64,000 nt of DNA from positions 124,001 through 188,000 of the forward strand of contig NZ_JABBJF010000004.1 of the NCBI RefSeq assembly GCF_014218705.1. Reading direction: 5' to 3'. Positions 14,652-22,576 of the stretch are shown here, in pieces. The notes beneath the pieces are model-generated. The model saw nothing but the letters and a program-made list of their open reading frames with translations. It had not been told where the DNA came from and ran no database searches. The position numbers and the translations under genes were made by a program. This DNA comes from Kluyvera sichuanensis (GTDB lineage Bacteria; Pseudomonadota; Gammaproteobacteria; Enterobacterales; Enterobacteriaceae). Numbering within the stretch: position 1 is the stretch's first letter; each line of letters begins with the position of its first letter.

Positions 14652-14850
14652 TATAGAATCGCGGCGGGTGCTTGAGACTGTTTGTCTTGAGCATAATGTG
14701 AAAGGCAGATAGACAAAAGCCCCAGATAACATTCAGCGTCCGGCAAGACGCTTAACATTAATCTGAGGCCCCTAATACACAACAGCATTAGGTTAGCCTC
14801 TTACCGACCTTCGGGTCAAGGAGAAGTAGCCTATGAAACGGTACTGTTGA
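14652..14850 (+). pseudogene. Degenerate hok-type toxin locus (leader intact, toxin ORF lost)
   Basis: From 14666 the plus strand follows the plasmid R1 hok mRNA leader as I recall it: GGGTGCTTGAGACTG near the 5' end, then AGCCTCTTACCG and CAAGGAGAAG before an ATG at 14833. A TATAGAAT stretch (14652-14659) sits where the hok -10 should be. After the ATG only MKRYC is coded before TGA at 14848-14850, while hok toxins have about 50 residues with one membrane helix. Nothing Hok-like follows in any frame, and the IclR gene ends 26 bp later. I read it as a decayed type I toxin locus, perhaps cut when the neighbouring operon arrived. Confidence 0.7.
14715..14783 (-). ncRNA. Candidate Sok-like antisense RNA
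   Basis: On the minus strand TTGACC (complement of 14814-14819), an 18-bp spacer and TAACCT (complement of 14790-14795) form a promoter at the position of the sok promoter in hok/sok loci. The transcript would cover the hok leader and end past the hairpin AGCGTC/GACGCT (14735-14752) in a T-containing tract. Both ends are approximate. The antisense unit looks better preserved than the toxin. Confidence 0.5.
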
Positions 14851-14876
14851 CAGGCATTCCAATTTTTTTCATCTGA

Positions 14877-15635
14877 CTAACCCACCAGCATCGCCCGGGC
14901 GCTATACAGCAGATCCAGATGATCCCGGCACAGCGCCTCCAGCGAGGTGCGCGACTGGTGACTGGTCAAACTCAACGCTCCCCAGTACAGCCCTTCCCTA
15001 TCAGCAAGCGGTACGGCTATCACCAGCATGCCTATCTCAAACTCCTGCTCAATAGAGGCGTATCCCTGACGGCGTACCTGCGCGATACGCTCCATCAATG
15101 TTGGTACATCCGTCACCGTGTAAGGCGTTCGCTGCTCGCGGGTCACGCGCTGCAGTACCGCTTCACACTCCGCTTCCGGCAACGAAGCCAGCCATAACCT
15201 GCCGCCTGCTGTGCAGTGAATAGGCACCCGCTCACCCAATCGCACAGAGGTTGAGTTAAACGGCGTGTGTTTGCTGCGGGCGATATAGACCAGCTCGTTG
15301 TCATCAATCACCCCAACTGACGCGTGTTCTTCGCTGCGGCTAGCCACGTACTCCACGATAGGCCGCACCATGCGCGGAAACTGTGCGGAATCAACATAAG
15401 CCTGCCCCAGGCGCAGCGTCTTCGCCATCAGCCAATAGTAGCGTCCGTCGGTATCCAGATAGCCGTCATGCACCAGCGTCAGGAAAAATCGGCGGGCGGC
15501 GCTCTGCGTCAACCCGCTCATTTTCGCCGCCTGCGGCACCGTCAGCCGCGGGTTCGCCTTCGAAAAAAGCTGGATCAACGCCAGCCCTTTTTGCAACCCG
15601 ACGATCAAATCGCGCTGATGAATCTCGTTTTGCAT
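14877..15635 (-). CDS. IclR-family transcriptional regulator
   Basis: 252-residue regulator. It has an N-terminal winged helix-turn-helix (about 10-70; LTVPQAAKMSGLTQSAARRFFLTL) and a C-terminal IclR effector domain with HCTAGGRLWLA and EFEIGMLVIAVPL. IclR proteins of the PcaR/PobR type often control aromatic or hydroaromatic acid catabolism. It is divergent from the seven-gene operon starting at 15788, with 152 bp between. That arrangement and the palindrome in the gap argue that it controls the operon and itself. Effector unknown; presumably the substrate or an intermediate of the pathway. Confidence 0.9.
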   Translation of the reverse strand: MQNEIHQRDLIVGLQKGLALIQLFSKANPRLTVPQAAKMSGLTQSAARRFFLTLVHDGYLDTDGRYYWLMAKTLRLGQAYVDSAQFPRMVRPIVEYVASRSEEHASVGVIDDNELVYIARSKHTPFNSTSVRLGERVPIHCTAGGRLWLASLPEAECEAVLQRVTREQRTPYTVTDVPTLMERIAQVRRQGYASIEQEFEIGMLVIAVPLADREGLYWGALSLTSHQSRTSLEALCRDHLDLLYSARAMLVG

Positions 15636-15672
15636 AGCTGTTCACACTTTTGCAACAGAGGGAGTCGATTAC

Positions 15673-15700
15673 TGCGATTATCGCACTGCCGGTGCGATTA
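15673..15700. promoter_or_regulatory. Candidate operator of the IclR regulator
   Basis: TGCGATTATCGCA (15673-15685) is a perfect 13-bp palindrome, followed by another TGCGATTA half-copy at 15693-15700, exactly 20 bp after the first. It lies midway between the divergent regulator and operon starts. The size and symmetry suit IclR-type dimers, but binding is only inferred. Confidence 0.5.
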
Positions 15701-15787
15701 ACAACCAACCTGTCCGAATTCTGCGTTGTCGCTCACTGCTTCCATTGAAATACTCAAGAAACAGTTTATTAACAAACGAGGTGAGCA

Positions 15788-16609
15788 ATGGTCAGCGGAT
15801 TTACTCAGGTCGTCGCCGTTATCGGGCATCCCATTACCCAGGTGAAATCACCGGACAACTTTAACCACTACTTTGCCACTCAGGGCATGGACAAGGTGAT
15901 GATCCCGGTCGATATCGTGCCGGAAGCCGTCGTCGATTACCTGAATGCCCTGCGCGGATGGCAGAATATGAGCGGCATTCTGGTTACCGTACCGCATAAA
16001 CAGCGTGTTGCCGGGCTGCTTGATACCCTCACGTCTCGCGCTCGCCATCTCAACGCCGTTAACGTGGTGCGCAAGCTGGCAGACGGCCGTTTAGAGGGTG
16101 ACATGCTGGACGGCGTGGGTTTCCAGCGCGCAGCAGAAGCTCACGGTTTTAACCCTGCGGGTAAACGCGCCCTGCTTTCCGGTTGTGGCGGCGTCGGCAG
16201 CGCTATCGCCTGGGGACTGTGCGAAGCGGGTATCAGCCATCTCGCACTGTATGACCGCGATGACGCCAGTCGTCAGCGTCTGGAAAACCGTTTAGCCACC
16301 CATTTCCCTACCGTACATATCACTCCCCTTCCCGACTCGCTCTCGGAGATTGATCTGCTGGTCAACGGTTCTCCCGCTGGCATGGCGGGCTTCGACGCAC
16401 TGCCGCTAAGTCAAAATCTGCTGGAGACATTAACGGCGGCCACTCACGTCGCCGACGTCGTCACCGCGCCGGTTATCACCCCTCTGCTGGCCTTTGCCAA
16501 TGCGCGTGGTTGCCGTACACAAACCGGCCCGGAAATGGCGCTGGCGCAAATGCAGCTGATGGGGCAATTCATAGGTGCTATTGAACAACCAGACGAGGCC
16601 GCAGCATGA
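15788..16609 (+). CDS. Shikimate dehydrogenase-like oxidoreductase (AroE/YdiB/quinate dehydrogenase superfamily)
   Basis: 273 residues with the AroE fold: substrate domain (1-105) and Rossmann domain with SGCGGVGSA (131-139). Catalytic Lys71 (VTVPHK), Asn92 (LNAVN) and Asp108 (GDMLDG) are kept. The substrate-loop serine pair SKS of AroE is changed to VKS (Val19, Ser21), so the substrate probably differs from plain shikimate. After the second Rossmann strand an acidic stretch (YDRDD, 155-159) replaces the NRT patch of NADPH enzymes, which suggests NAD+ and an oxidative, catabolic direction. It is unlikely to be the housekeeping aroE. It overlaps the next gene by ATGA. Start ATG 15788 with GAGGTGAGC upstream. 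Confidence 0.85.
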   Translation: MVSGFTQVVAVIGHPITQVKSPDNFNHYFATQGMDKVMIPVDIVPEAVVDYLNALRGWQNMSGILVTVPHKQRVAGLLDTLTSRARHLNAVNVVRKLADGRLEGDMLDGVGFQRAAEAHGFNPAGKRALLSGCGGVGSAIAWGLCEAGISHLALYDRDDASRQRLENRLATHFPTVHITPLPDSLSEIDLLVNGSPAGMAGFDALPLSQNLLETLTAATHVADVVTAPVITPLLAFANARGCRTQTGPEMALAQMQLMGQFIGAIEQPDEAAA

Positions 16610-18300
16610 AAAGCTGGGATGTGATCGTGATTGGCAGCGGCGCGGCGGGTTTTGCCGCCGCTGTTACCGCCTGCTGCAAAGGTCTCTCGGTACTGATGCT
16701 GGAAAAGGCCCCGCATTTTGGCGGGACATCAGCAATCTCCGGCGGCGCGGTGTGGATTAACGACACCGACCAGGCCCGTCGTCTTGGAAAAAGCGGCTCG
16801 CCGGAGGCAATAAAAACCTACCTGCGCACCATCATTGGCGAAGCGAACTACCGCCCAGACATGGTTGACGCCTTCGTTCATGCCGGGCGCGAAGCGCTGG
16901 CCTTTCTCGAACAGGAAGGCGCGGTGAAATACAGCCTGCGCCCGCTGTCGCCGGACTACTATCCGGATGAACCTGGCGGTGTGGACGTTGGCCGCGCGCT
17001 GGAAGTGGTGGAATATGATGGCCGCGAGCTGGGCCAACACTTTACCACCCTGCGTTCGCCGCCGCCGGGGATGCTGCTGTTTGGCGGCATGATGGTAAAC
17101 CGCGTCGATATTCAGCACTTCCTCGATATGCGCCGCTCGTGGTGTTCGTTCCGTCACTGCGCCAGGCTACTACTCCGTTACGGGCGGGACCGTCTGCGGC
17201 ATCACCGAGGAACCCGTCTGGCGATGGGCAACGCGCTGATTGCCCGCATGGCAACGCTGGCGCTGCGTAAAGGGATGGAGCTGGAACTTAACGTGACGGT
17301 GAAATCGCTGGTCGAACAGAACGGTCGAGTGACCGGGGTTGAAATCGAACGCGATGGCCAAACGCTGCCATTACACGCTCGTCGTGGCGTCGTACTTGCC
17401 GCCGGAGGGTTTGCCGCCGGGCGCATCGCTCCCCAGTTTCGCCCGGCGACGCAGCAGCACTACACCATGTCTCCCGCCACCAACGACGGCGCAGCATTCC
17501 AGTTGGGACTTGGCGTTGATGCTCGACAAGGCGTAGATCTACCGTCGAATTTTTTCTGGGCTCCGGTCTCCGTACTGCGACGTCCGGACGGCAGCGAGGA
17601 GCGCTTCCCGCACCTGGTGACCGACCGTGCCAAACCGGGGGTGATCGCGGTTAACCAACGCGGCGTACGCTTCGTCAACGAATCAAACTCTTACCACCAT
17701 TTCGCCAGCGCCATGCAGCAGCAGCCGGAAAACGCCCCATGCTACCTGTTGTGCGATGCCCGGGCGATGAAGCGCTATGGCCTGGGGCTGGCGCGCCCGG
17801 CGCCGGTTAACAACGACGCGTTGGTGAACGCCGGTTATCTGCATCAGGCCGAAAGTCTGAGCGAACTGGCGCAGCAGTTAGGTATAGACCAGCAGCAGCT
17901 TGAGCACACCGTTTCCCGCTACAACCAGCATGCAGCAAGCGGCAGCGATCCGGAATGTCATAAAGGCGGTAACAGCTATAACCGCGCGATGGGCGATGCG
18001 GCGCACAGTCCGAACGCCTGCAACGCGCCGCTGTTAAGCGCACCGTTCTATGCCATCAAGCTCTTTACCGGTGACTTAGGCACTTCACGCGGGCTGGTCA
18101 CTACCGCCGACGCGCAGGTCATCAACCAGCAAGGCCAGCCTATTGGCGGTCTGTATGCGGTCGGTAACGATATGGATTCGATGATGGCGGGCACCTACCC
18201 CGGCCCAGGCATCACCCTCGGCCCAGCGCTCACCTTCGGCTATCTGGCCGCCATGCATATGACACAAGCATCCTCACTCACTTCAGGAGAAGCAGCATGA
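16606..18300 (+). CDS. FAD-dependent dehydrogenase, 3-ketosteroid dehydrogenase/fumarate reductase superfamily (paralog 1)
   Basis: 564 residues of the FAD_binding_2 family. The N-terminus carries the dinucleotide motif GSGAAG (10-15) and the family pattern EKAPHFGGTSAISGGAVW. The C-terminus TYPGPGITLGPALTFGY resembles the Tyr/Gly active-site stretch of 3-ketosteroid delta-1-dehydrogenases more than fumarate reductases. Such enzymes desaturate next to a ketone, so on a cyclic keto acid it could make an enone or drive aromatisation. No signal peptide or heme domain, so probably cytosolic. It shares 4-bp ATGA overlaps with the genes on both sides and is paralogous to the product of 18628-20322. 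Confidence 0.85.
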   Translation: MKSWDVIVIGSGAAGFAAAVTACCKGLSVLMLEKAPHFGGTSAISGGAVWINDTDQARRLGKSGSPEAIKTYLRTIIGEANYRPDMVDAFVHAGREALAFLEQEGAVKYSLRPLSPDYYPDEPGGVDVGRALEVVEYDGRELGQHFTTLRSPPPGMLLFGGMMVNRVDIQHFLDMRRSWCSFRHCARLLLRYGRDRLRHHRGTRLAMGNALIARMATLALRKGMELELNVTVKSLVEQNGRVTGVEIERDGQTLPLHARRGVVLAAGGFAAGRIAPQFRPATQQHYTMSPATNDGAAFQLGLGVDARQGVDLPSNFFWAPVSVLRRPDGSEERFPHLVTDRAKPGVIAVNQRGVRFVNESNSYHHFASAMQQQPENAPCYLLCDARAMKRYGLGLARPAPVNNDALVNAGYLHQAESLSELAQQLGIDQQQLEHTVSRYNQHAASGSDPECHKGGNSYNRAMGDAAHSPNACNAPLLSAPFYAIKLFTGDLGTSRGLVTTADAQVINQQGQPIGGLYAVGNDMDSMMAGTYPGPGITLGPALTFGYLAAMHMTQASSLTSGEAA

Positions 18301-18617
18301 TCTACGAAAAACGCACCTACACCATCAATCCTCTGAAAATGGCCGACTGGCTGGCGCTGTACAAAAGCGACGCCTTTGCGGTGCAAACCGAACACCTCGG
18401 CAAGCTGATTGGCTTTTTCTTTACTGAAATCGGCGTGGTCAATCAGGTGGTGCATATCTGGGCTTACGAGAGTCTGGACGACCGTCTGGTGCGCCGCGCG
18501 CGCATGTCCCAGGACGAGCGCTGGCTGACCTTCTCACGGAAAAACCGCGAACTGGCGGCGGTTGAACGCCTGGAGTCGGTGCTGATGCGCCCTACCGATT
18601 TCTCGCCGCTGCAATAA
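18297..18617 (+). CDS. NIPSNAP-family protein
   Basis: 106 residues with the NIPSNAP fold (dimeric alpha-beta barrel, ferredoxin-like). Visible markers are the start MIYEKRTYTINPLKMADWL and the core VVHIWAYESLDDRLVRRARM. Family members often sit in catabolic operons beside oxidoreductases; their chemistry is mostly unknown. It is placed between two paralogous FAD dehydrogenases, with a 4-bp overlap upstream and a 10-bp gap downstream, so it is made together with both. It may be a small accessory enzyme or isomerase of the pathway; that is inference only. Confidence 0.85.
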   Translation: MIYEKRTYTINPLKMADWLALYKSDAFAVQTEHLGKLIGFFFTEIGVVNQVVHIWAYESLDDRLVRRARMSQDERWLTFSRKNRELAAVERLESVLMRPTDFSPLQ

Positions 18618-18627
18618 GGAGTTTCCC

Positions 18628-20322
18628 ATGAGCAGGCATGTAGAGGTAGATATGCTGGTGATTGGCTCCGGCGCCGCTGGGCTTTCTGCCGCCGTCACCG
18701 CCGCACTGCACGGTGCACGAGTGCTGGTTGCCGAAAAAGAGTCAACGATCGGCGGCACCAGCGCCTGGTCGGGCGGTTGGCTGTGGATCCCGCAAAACCC
18801 GCTGGCCCGTGAGGAAGGCATCATAGAAGACGATGCCGCCCCGCTGAGCTATCTGCAGTCCGAGATGGAAGGCCTTCCTGCCGATGCACGCCTGCGCACC
18901 TTTTTACGCTACGGCCCGGAAATGGTGAATTTTTTCCGGCAAAACACCGCCGTGCAGTTTCTGTCCGGTAGCAAAATGCCTGACTTTCATAACAACACAG
19001 GCTTTGCCACCGGTGGTCGCTCCGTCACCGCCCAACCGTACGATGCCCGCGGACTAGGTGACTGGCTTCACCGCCTGCGTCCACCGCTGGAGACCATCAG
19101 CCTTGCCGGCATGGGCATTGCGGGCGGTACGGATATGGCGCACTTCTTTAACGCGACGCGCTCACCGCGTTCGGCGCTGTACGCCTCTCGTCGCCTGGCG
19201 CGTCACGGCTGGCAACGCCTGCGCCACGGACGCGGCCGCCATCTGGTCAACGGCAATGCGCTGGTCGCGCGTCTTCTGCGCTCAGCGCTCGACGCTAACG
19301 TGAGTTTCCAACTCAACGCCCCGGTCACTCGTTTATTAAGGGATGCCCACGGCGTGACCGGCGCCATTCTTAGTAGCGATGATGGCGAGATCCAGGTTAC
19401 GGCCCGCGCGGTGGTACTGGCCTGCGGCGGTTTTCCGCATGATAAACAGCGACTGGCCGAGCAGGTTCCACACGCAGCGCAGGGTTACGGCCACTTCTCC
19501 GCTGCGCCACCGGGAAATCAGGGCGATGGCATTCGTCTTGGCGAAACCGCAGGCGGTCAGTTTGACGGCTCGCTTAAGCACCCGATGGCGTGGGCGCCGG
19601 TCTCCCGCGTCTCGCTTTCCAGCGGGCTACAGCTGGCGTTTCCGCACCTTGTTGAGCGTGCTAAACCGGGGTTTCTCGCGGTACGCAGTAACGGCAAGCG
19701 TTTCGTCAATGAGGCCGACTCCTACCACGACTTTATCGCCGCGCTGCTGGACGCCACGCCAAAAGGCGAAAAACCGGTGGCCTGGTTGATTGCCGATAGC
19801 CGCGCGCTGCACCGCTACGGCCTGGGTCACGCCCGCCCCACGCCGTTCCCGGTGAAGGCCTGGCTACGAACCGGCTATCTGCAAAGCGCCGACACGCTGG
19901 AAGCGCTGGCACAGCAATGCGGCATTGACGGTTCCGTGCTTAGCGATACCGTCGAACGCTTTAATGGCTTCGCCCGACAGGGGCGCGATGACGACTTCCA
20001 GCGCGGCGCATCGGCCTATAACTGTGCGCAGGGTGATGCCAGCCACCAGCCCAGCCCGACGCTGGGCGAGCTAACACAGGCGCCTTACTTCGCGGTACGC
20101 ATTCTGCCCGGCTCGCTGGGATCATTCAGCGGACTGAAAACCGACGAACAAGCGCGCGTTCTGGATGCCGAGCAACATCCCATCCCCGGCTTGTTCGCCG
20201 TGGGTAACGATATGTCGAGCGTGATGCAGGGGTTCTACCCCAGCGGCGGCATCACGCTGGGCCCCGCCATGACCTTTGGTTACCTGGTGGGGAAAAATCT
20301 GTCCGCAAAAATAACATCTTAA
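18628..20322 (+). CDS. FAD-dependent dehydrogenase, 3-ketosteroid dehydrogenase/fumarate reductase superfamily (paralog 2)
   Basis: 564 residues, the same length as the first FAD enzyme in the operon and clearly its paralog (shared RLRHGRGRHLVNGNALVARL-type segment, PGFLAVRSNGKRFVNEADSYH and VGNDMSSVMQGFYPSGG). GSGAAG at 13-18 binds FAD. The C-terminal FYPSGGITLGPAMTFGY keeps the tyrosine and glycine of the ketosteroid dehydrogenase pattern. Two such enzymes suggest two successive desaturations, two substrate isomers, or a heteromer. RBS AAGGAG 7-8 bp before the ATG. A 72-bp gap follows before the next gene. Confidence 0.85.
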   Translation: MSRHVEVDMLVIGSGAAGLSAAVTAALHGARVLVAEKESTIGGTSAWSGGWLWIPQNPLAREEGIIEDDAAPLSYLQSEMEGLPADARLRTFLRYGPEMVNFFRQNTAVQFLSGSKMPDFHNNTGFATGGRSVTAQPYDARGLGDWLHRLRPPLETISLAGMGIAGGTDMAHFFNATRSPRSALYASRRLARHGWQRLRHGRGRHLVNGNALVARLLRSALDANVSFQLNAPVTRLLRDAHGVTGAILSSDDGEIQVTARAVVLACGGFPHDKQRLAEQVPHAAQGYGHFSAAPPGNQGDGIRLGETAGGQFDGSLKHPMAWAPVSRVSLSSGLQLAFPHLVERAKPGFLAVRSNGKRFVNEADSYHDFIAALLDATPKGEKPVAWLIADSRALHRYGLGHARPTPFPVKAWLRTGYLQSADTLEALAQQCGIDGSVLSDTVERFNGFARQGRDDDFQRGASAYNCAQGDASHQPSPTLGELTQAPYFAVRILPGSLGSFSGLKTDEQARVLDAEQHPIPGLFAVGNDMSSVMQGFYPSGGITLGPAMTFGYLVGKNLSAKITS

Positions 20323-20394
20323 AAATACGCATTTAGCCAGGGAAAGGCGCCAAACATAACAACAAACCTCACCTGCAACTGTACTGGAGTCTGT

Positions 20395-21198
20395 ATGAAT
20401 AGGCGTTCTCTCTCCCTTGCAGCACTAACCGTGCTGGACGTTTCACCGCCGGAACAGGTGCGCATCGCCGCGCTCACCGGCTACAGCCACGTTGGCATTC
20501 GCCTGTTGCCCGCGACGCCAGACGACCCCGATTACGACATGCTTGGCGATACACGTACGGTACGCGAAACGCTGGCTGCGCTCCGCGATACCGGTATTCG
20601 TGTCTCAGACGTGGAGATTGTGCGCCTGACGCCGGATTTCAGCCTTGATGCGCTGCGTCCGTTCCTCGAAACCGCTGCCCGCCTGGAAGCCCAGCAGGTG
20701 CTGGTCGCCGGTAATGACGATAACCTTCCTCGCTGCGCGGAGAACCTGGCGACACTGGCACTGGCGGGGGAAGCCTACGGCTTGACCATGAACCTGGAGC
20801 CGATGCCGTGGACCCATCTGCCCACGCTTGCCAGCGCACAAAAGTTGATTGCCGCCAGCGGGCAGCGCAACGTCGGTATTCTGGTGGATGCCATTCACTT
20901 CTGGCGAGCAGGCGAGTCGTTAGAGGCACTCAGTGCGCTCGCACCAGAGCAACTGAACTATATGCAGCTCTGCGACGCCCCAGCGCGAATTCCCACGGAT
21001 ACCCAGGAGTTGATTTATCAGGCCCGCAGCGCGCGTCGTGTCCCGGGTGAAGGTGAGCTGGATCTCCACGGTCTGCTTGCGGTGCTCCCGCCGACCATTC
21101 CCGTCTCGGTAGAAGTGCCGCTGGCCGGCGCTCAGGGAGCACTTCCGGCACAACAACGCGCCCAGCTGCTGTTTAACGCTGCACAATCCTTCCTGTAA
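20395..21198 (+). CDS. Sugar phosphate isomerase/epimerase-type TIM-barrel protein
   Basis: 267 residues of the AP-endonuclease-2-like TIM-barrel family, which includes xylose-isomerase-like epimerases, IolE/IolI and 3-dehydroshikimate dehydratases. Likely divalent metal ligands are Glu135 (NLEPMP), Asp165 and His168 (VDAIHFW) and Glu240 (VSVEVP), with Gln191 where a His is common. With an AroE-like enzyme upstream, a dehydratase acting on a dehydroshikimate-like compound is attractive, but epimerase or isomerase activity is equally open. Start ATG 20395, with GGAG upstream; 13 bp before the transporter gene. Confidence 0.8.
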   Translation: MNRRSLSLAALTVLDVSPPEQVRIAALTGYSHVGIRLLPATPDDPDYDMLGDTRTVRETLAALRDTGIRVSDVEIVRLTPDFSLDALRPFLETAARLEAQQVLVAGNDDNLPRCAENLATLALAGEAYGLTMNLEPMPWTHLPTLASAQKLIAASGQRNVGILVDAIHFWRAGESLEALSALAPEQLNYMQLCDAPARIPTDTQELIYQARSARRVPGEGELDLHGLLAVLPPTIPVSVEVPLAGAQGALPAQQRAQLLFNAAQSFL

Positions 21199-21211
21199 AC
21201 AGGAGCTTGCC

Positions 21212-22576
21212 ATGTCACAGACACAACGCCTGGATGTCAGAGAATTAATTAACACCAACCCGCTCAGCCGCTACCAGAAACTGGTTATTTTTCTCGGTTT
21301 TTGCGTCATTGCGCTGGACGGTTTTGATATCGCCATTATGGGTTTTATTGCCCCAACGCTGAAGCAGGAATGGGGCGTCAGTAACCATGAACTCGGCTTT
21401 GTTATTAGCACGGCGCTGATTGGCCTTGCGCTCGGCGCACTCTTCTCCGGCCCGCTTGCCGACTGGTTAGGGCGCAAAAAAATCATCATCAACAGCGTCT
21501 TCTTCTTCGGATTCTGGACCATCGCCACGGCGTTCTCCCAGAACATCGAACAGATGATCTTTTTCCGCTTTATGACCGGTTTAGGGCTGGGTGCTGCAAT
21601 GCCCAATATGAGCACGCTGGTTTCGGAGTACGCGCCGGAGCGCCAGCGCTCGTTTATCATCACCGTTATCTTCTGCGGCTTTACCTTTGGCGCAGCCATC
21701 GGCGGATTTGCCGCCTCATGGCTTATTCCTGAGTTTGGCTGGCACTCACTGATGGCGCTGGGCGGCGTGCTGCCGCTGTTATTCGCACCGGTACTTATCT
21801 GGAAACTGCCAGAATCGGCACGCTTCCTGGTGATAAAGCAGGCTCCCGCCGCGCGAATACACGCCATCCTTCAGCGTTTTTTCCCCGGCCAGGTCAGTGA
21901 AAATGTCAGTTTCATTCTTCCCCAGCAGCCTATCAAGAGCAGCGCCATGCGCATTGTACTGTCACGCGAATATCTGTTCGGATCGCTGATGCTTTGGTTG
22001 GTCTATTTTATGGGGCTGTTTCTGGTCTATATCCTCGGCAGCTGGCTACCGACGCTAGTGAAAGAGATAGGCCTGACCGTCAGCCAGGCGGCGATAATGA
22101 CCGCGATTTACCAGGCTGGCGGCACCGTCGGCTCGTTGTTCGCGGGCTGGTTGATGGACCGTATCGATCCGCACCGGGCGCTGGGGTTTATCTTCGCCGT
22201 GGGCGGTCTGTTCACCATGGCGATTGGCTACGCGGGGGTGAACTTCCCGCTGCTTTGTCTGCTGGCGTTTGTCAGCGGCGCCTGCCTTAACGGTGCAAAT
22301 ACCGGAATGAACGCCCTTTCCGCCCGTTTCTACCCCACCCAGGCTCGTGCGACCGGTTCAAGCTGGATGCACGGTGTCGGGCGAATCGGTGCCATTCTTA
22401 GCGCCTTTGCCGGTGCGGAAATGCTGGCGCTGGGGCTCGATTTTAAATCGGTGTTCCTGATCCTCGGCATTCCCGCAGCGCTGACCGTCATCGGTCTGGC
22501 CGCCAAAGGCTACTGGGCGGCAAGCCCGACTAACGCGAAACCACCCGTCACGACCACCCTGAGGAGCCCATCATGA
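21212..22576 (+). CDS. MFS transporter, aromatic acid:H+ symporter (AAHS) type
   Basis: 454 residues with 12 predicted membrane helices. The AAHS signature is seen at helix 1 (ALDGFDIAIMGFIAPTL), with the loop 2-3 motif GPLADWLGRKK and the loop 8-9 copy GWLMDR. Relatives such as PcaK, MhpT and shikimate/quinate-type carriers bring aromatic or hydroaromatic acids into the cell with protons. This is the strongest hint about the class of substrate used by the operon. Overlaps the next gene by ATGA. Confidence 0.9.
   Translation: MSQTQRLDVRELINTNPLSRYQKLVIFLGFCVIALDGFDIAIMGFIAPTLKQEWGVSNHELGFVISTALIGLALGALFSGPLADWLGRKKIIINSVFFFGFWTIATAFSQNIEQMIFFRFMTGLGLGAAMPNMSTLVSEYAPERQRSFIITVIFCGFTFGAAIGGFAASWLIPEFGWHSLMALGGVLPLLFAPVLIWKLPESARFLVIKQAPAARIHAILQRFFPGQVSENVSFILPQQPIKSSAMRIVLSREYLFGSLMLWLVYFMGLFLVYILGSWLPTLVKEIGLTVSQAAIMTAIYQAGGTVGSLFAGWLMDRIDPHRALGFIFAVGGLFTMAIGYAGVNFPLLCLLAFVSGACLNGANTGMNALSARFYPTQARATGSSWMHGVGRIGAILSAFAGAEMLALGLDFKSVFLILGIPAALTVIGLAAKGYWAASPTNAKPPVTTTLRSPS

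Noticed and set aside
15788..16609. Calling this gene aroE (shikimate biosynthesis)
   Set aside because: The changed substrate loop, acidic cofactor loop and catabolic operon context do not fit the housekeeping enzyme.
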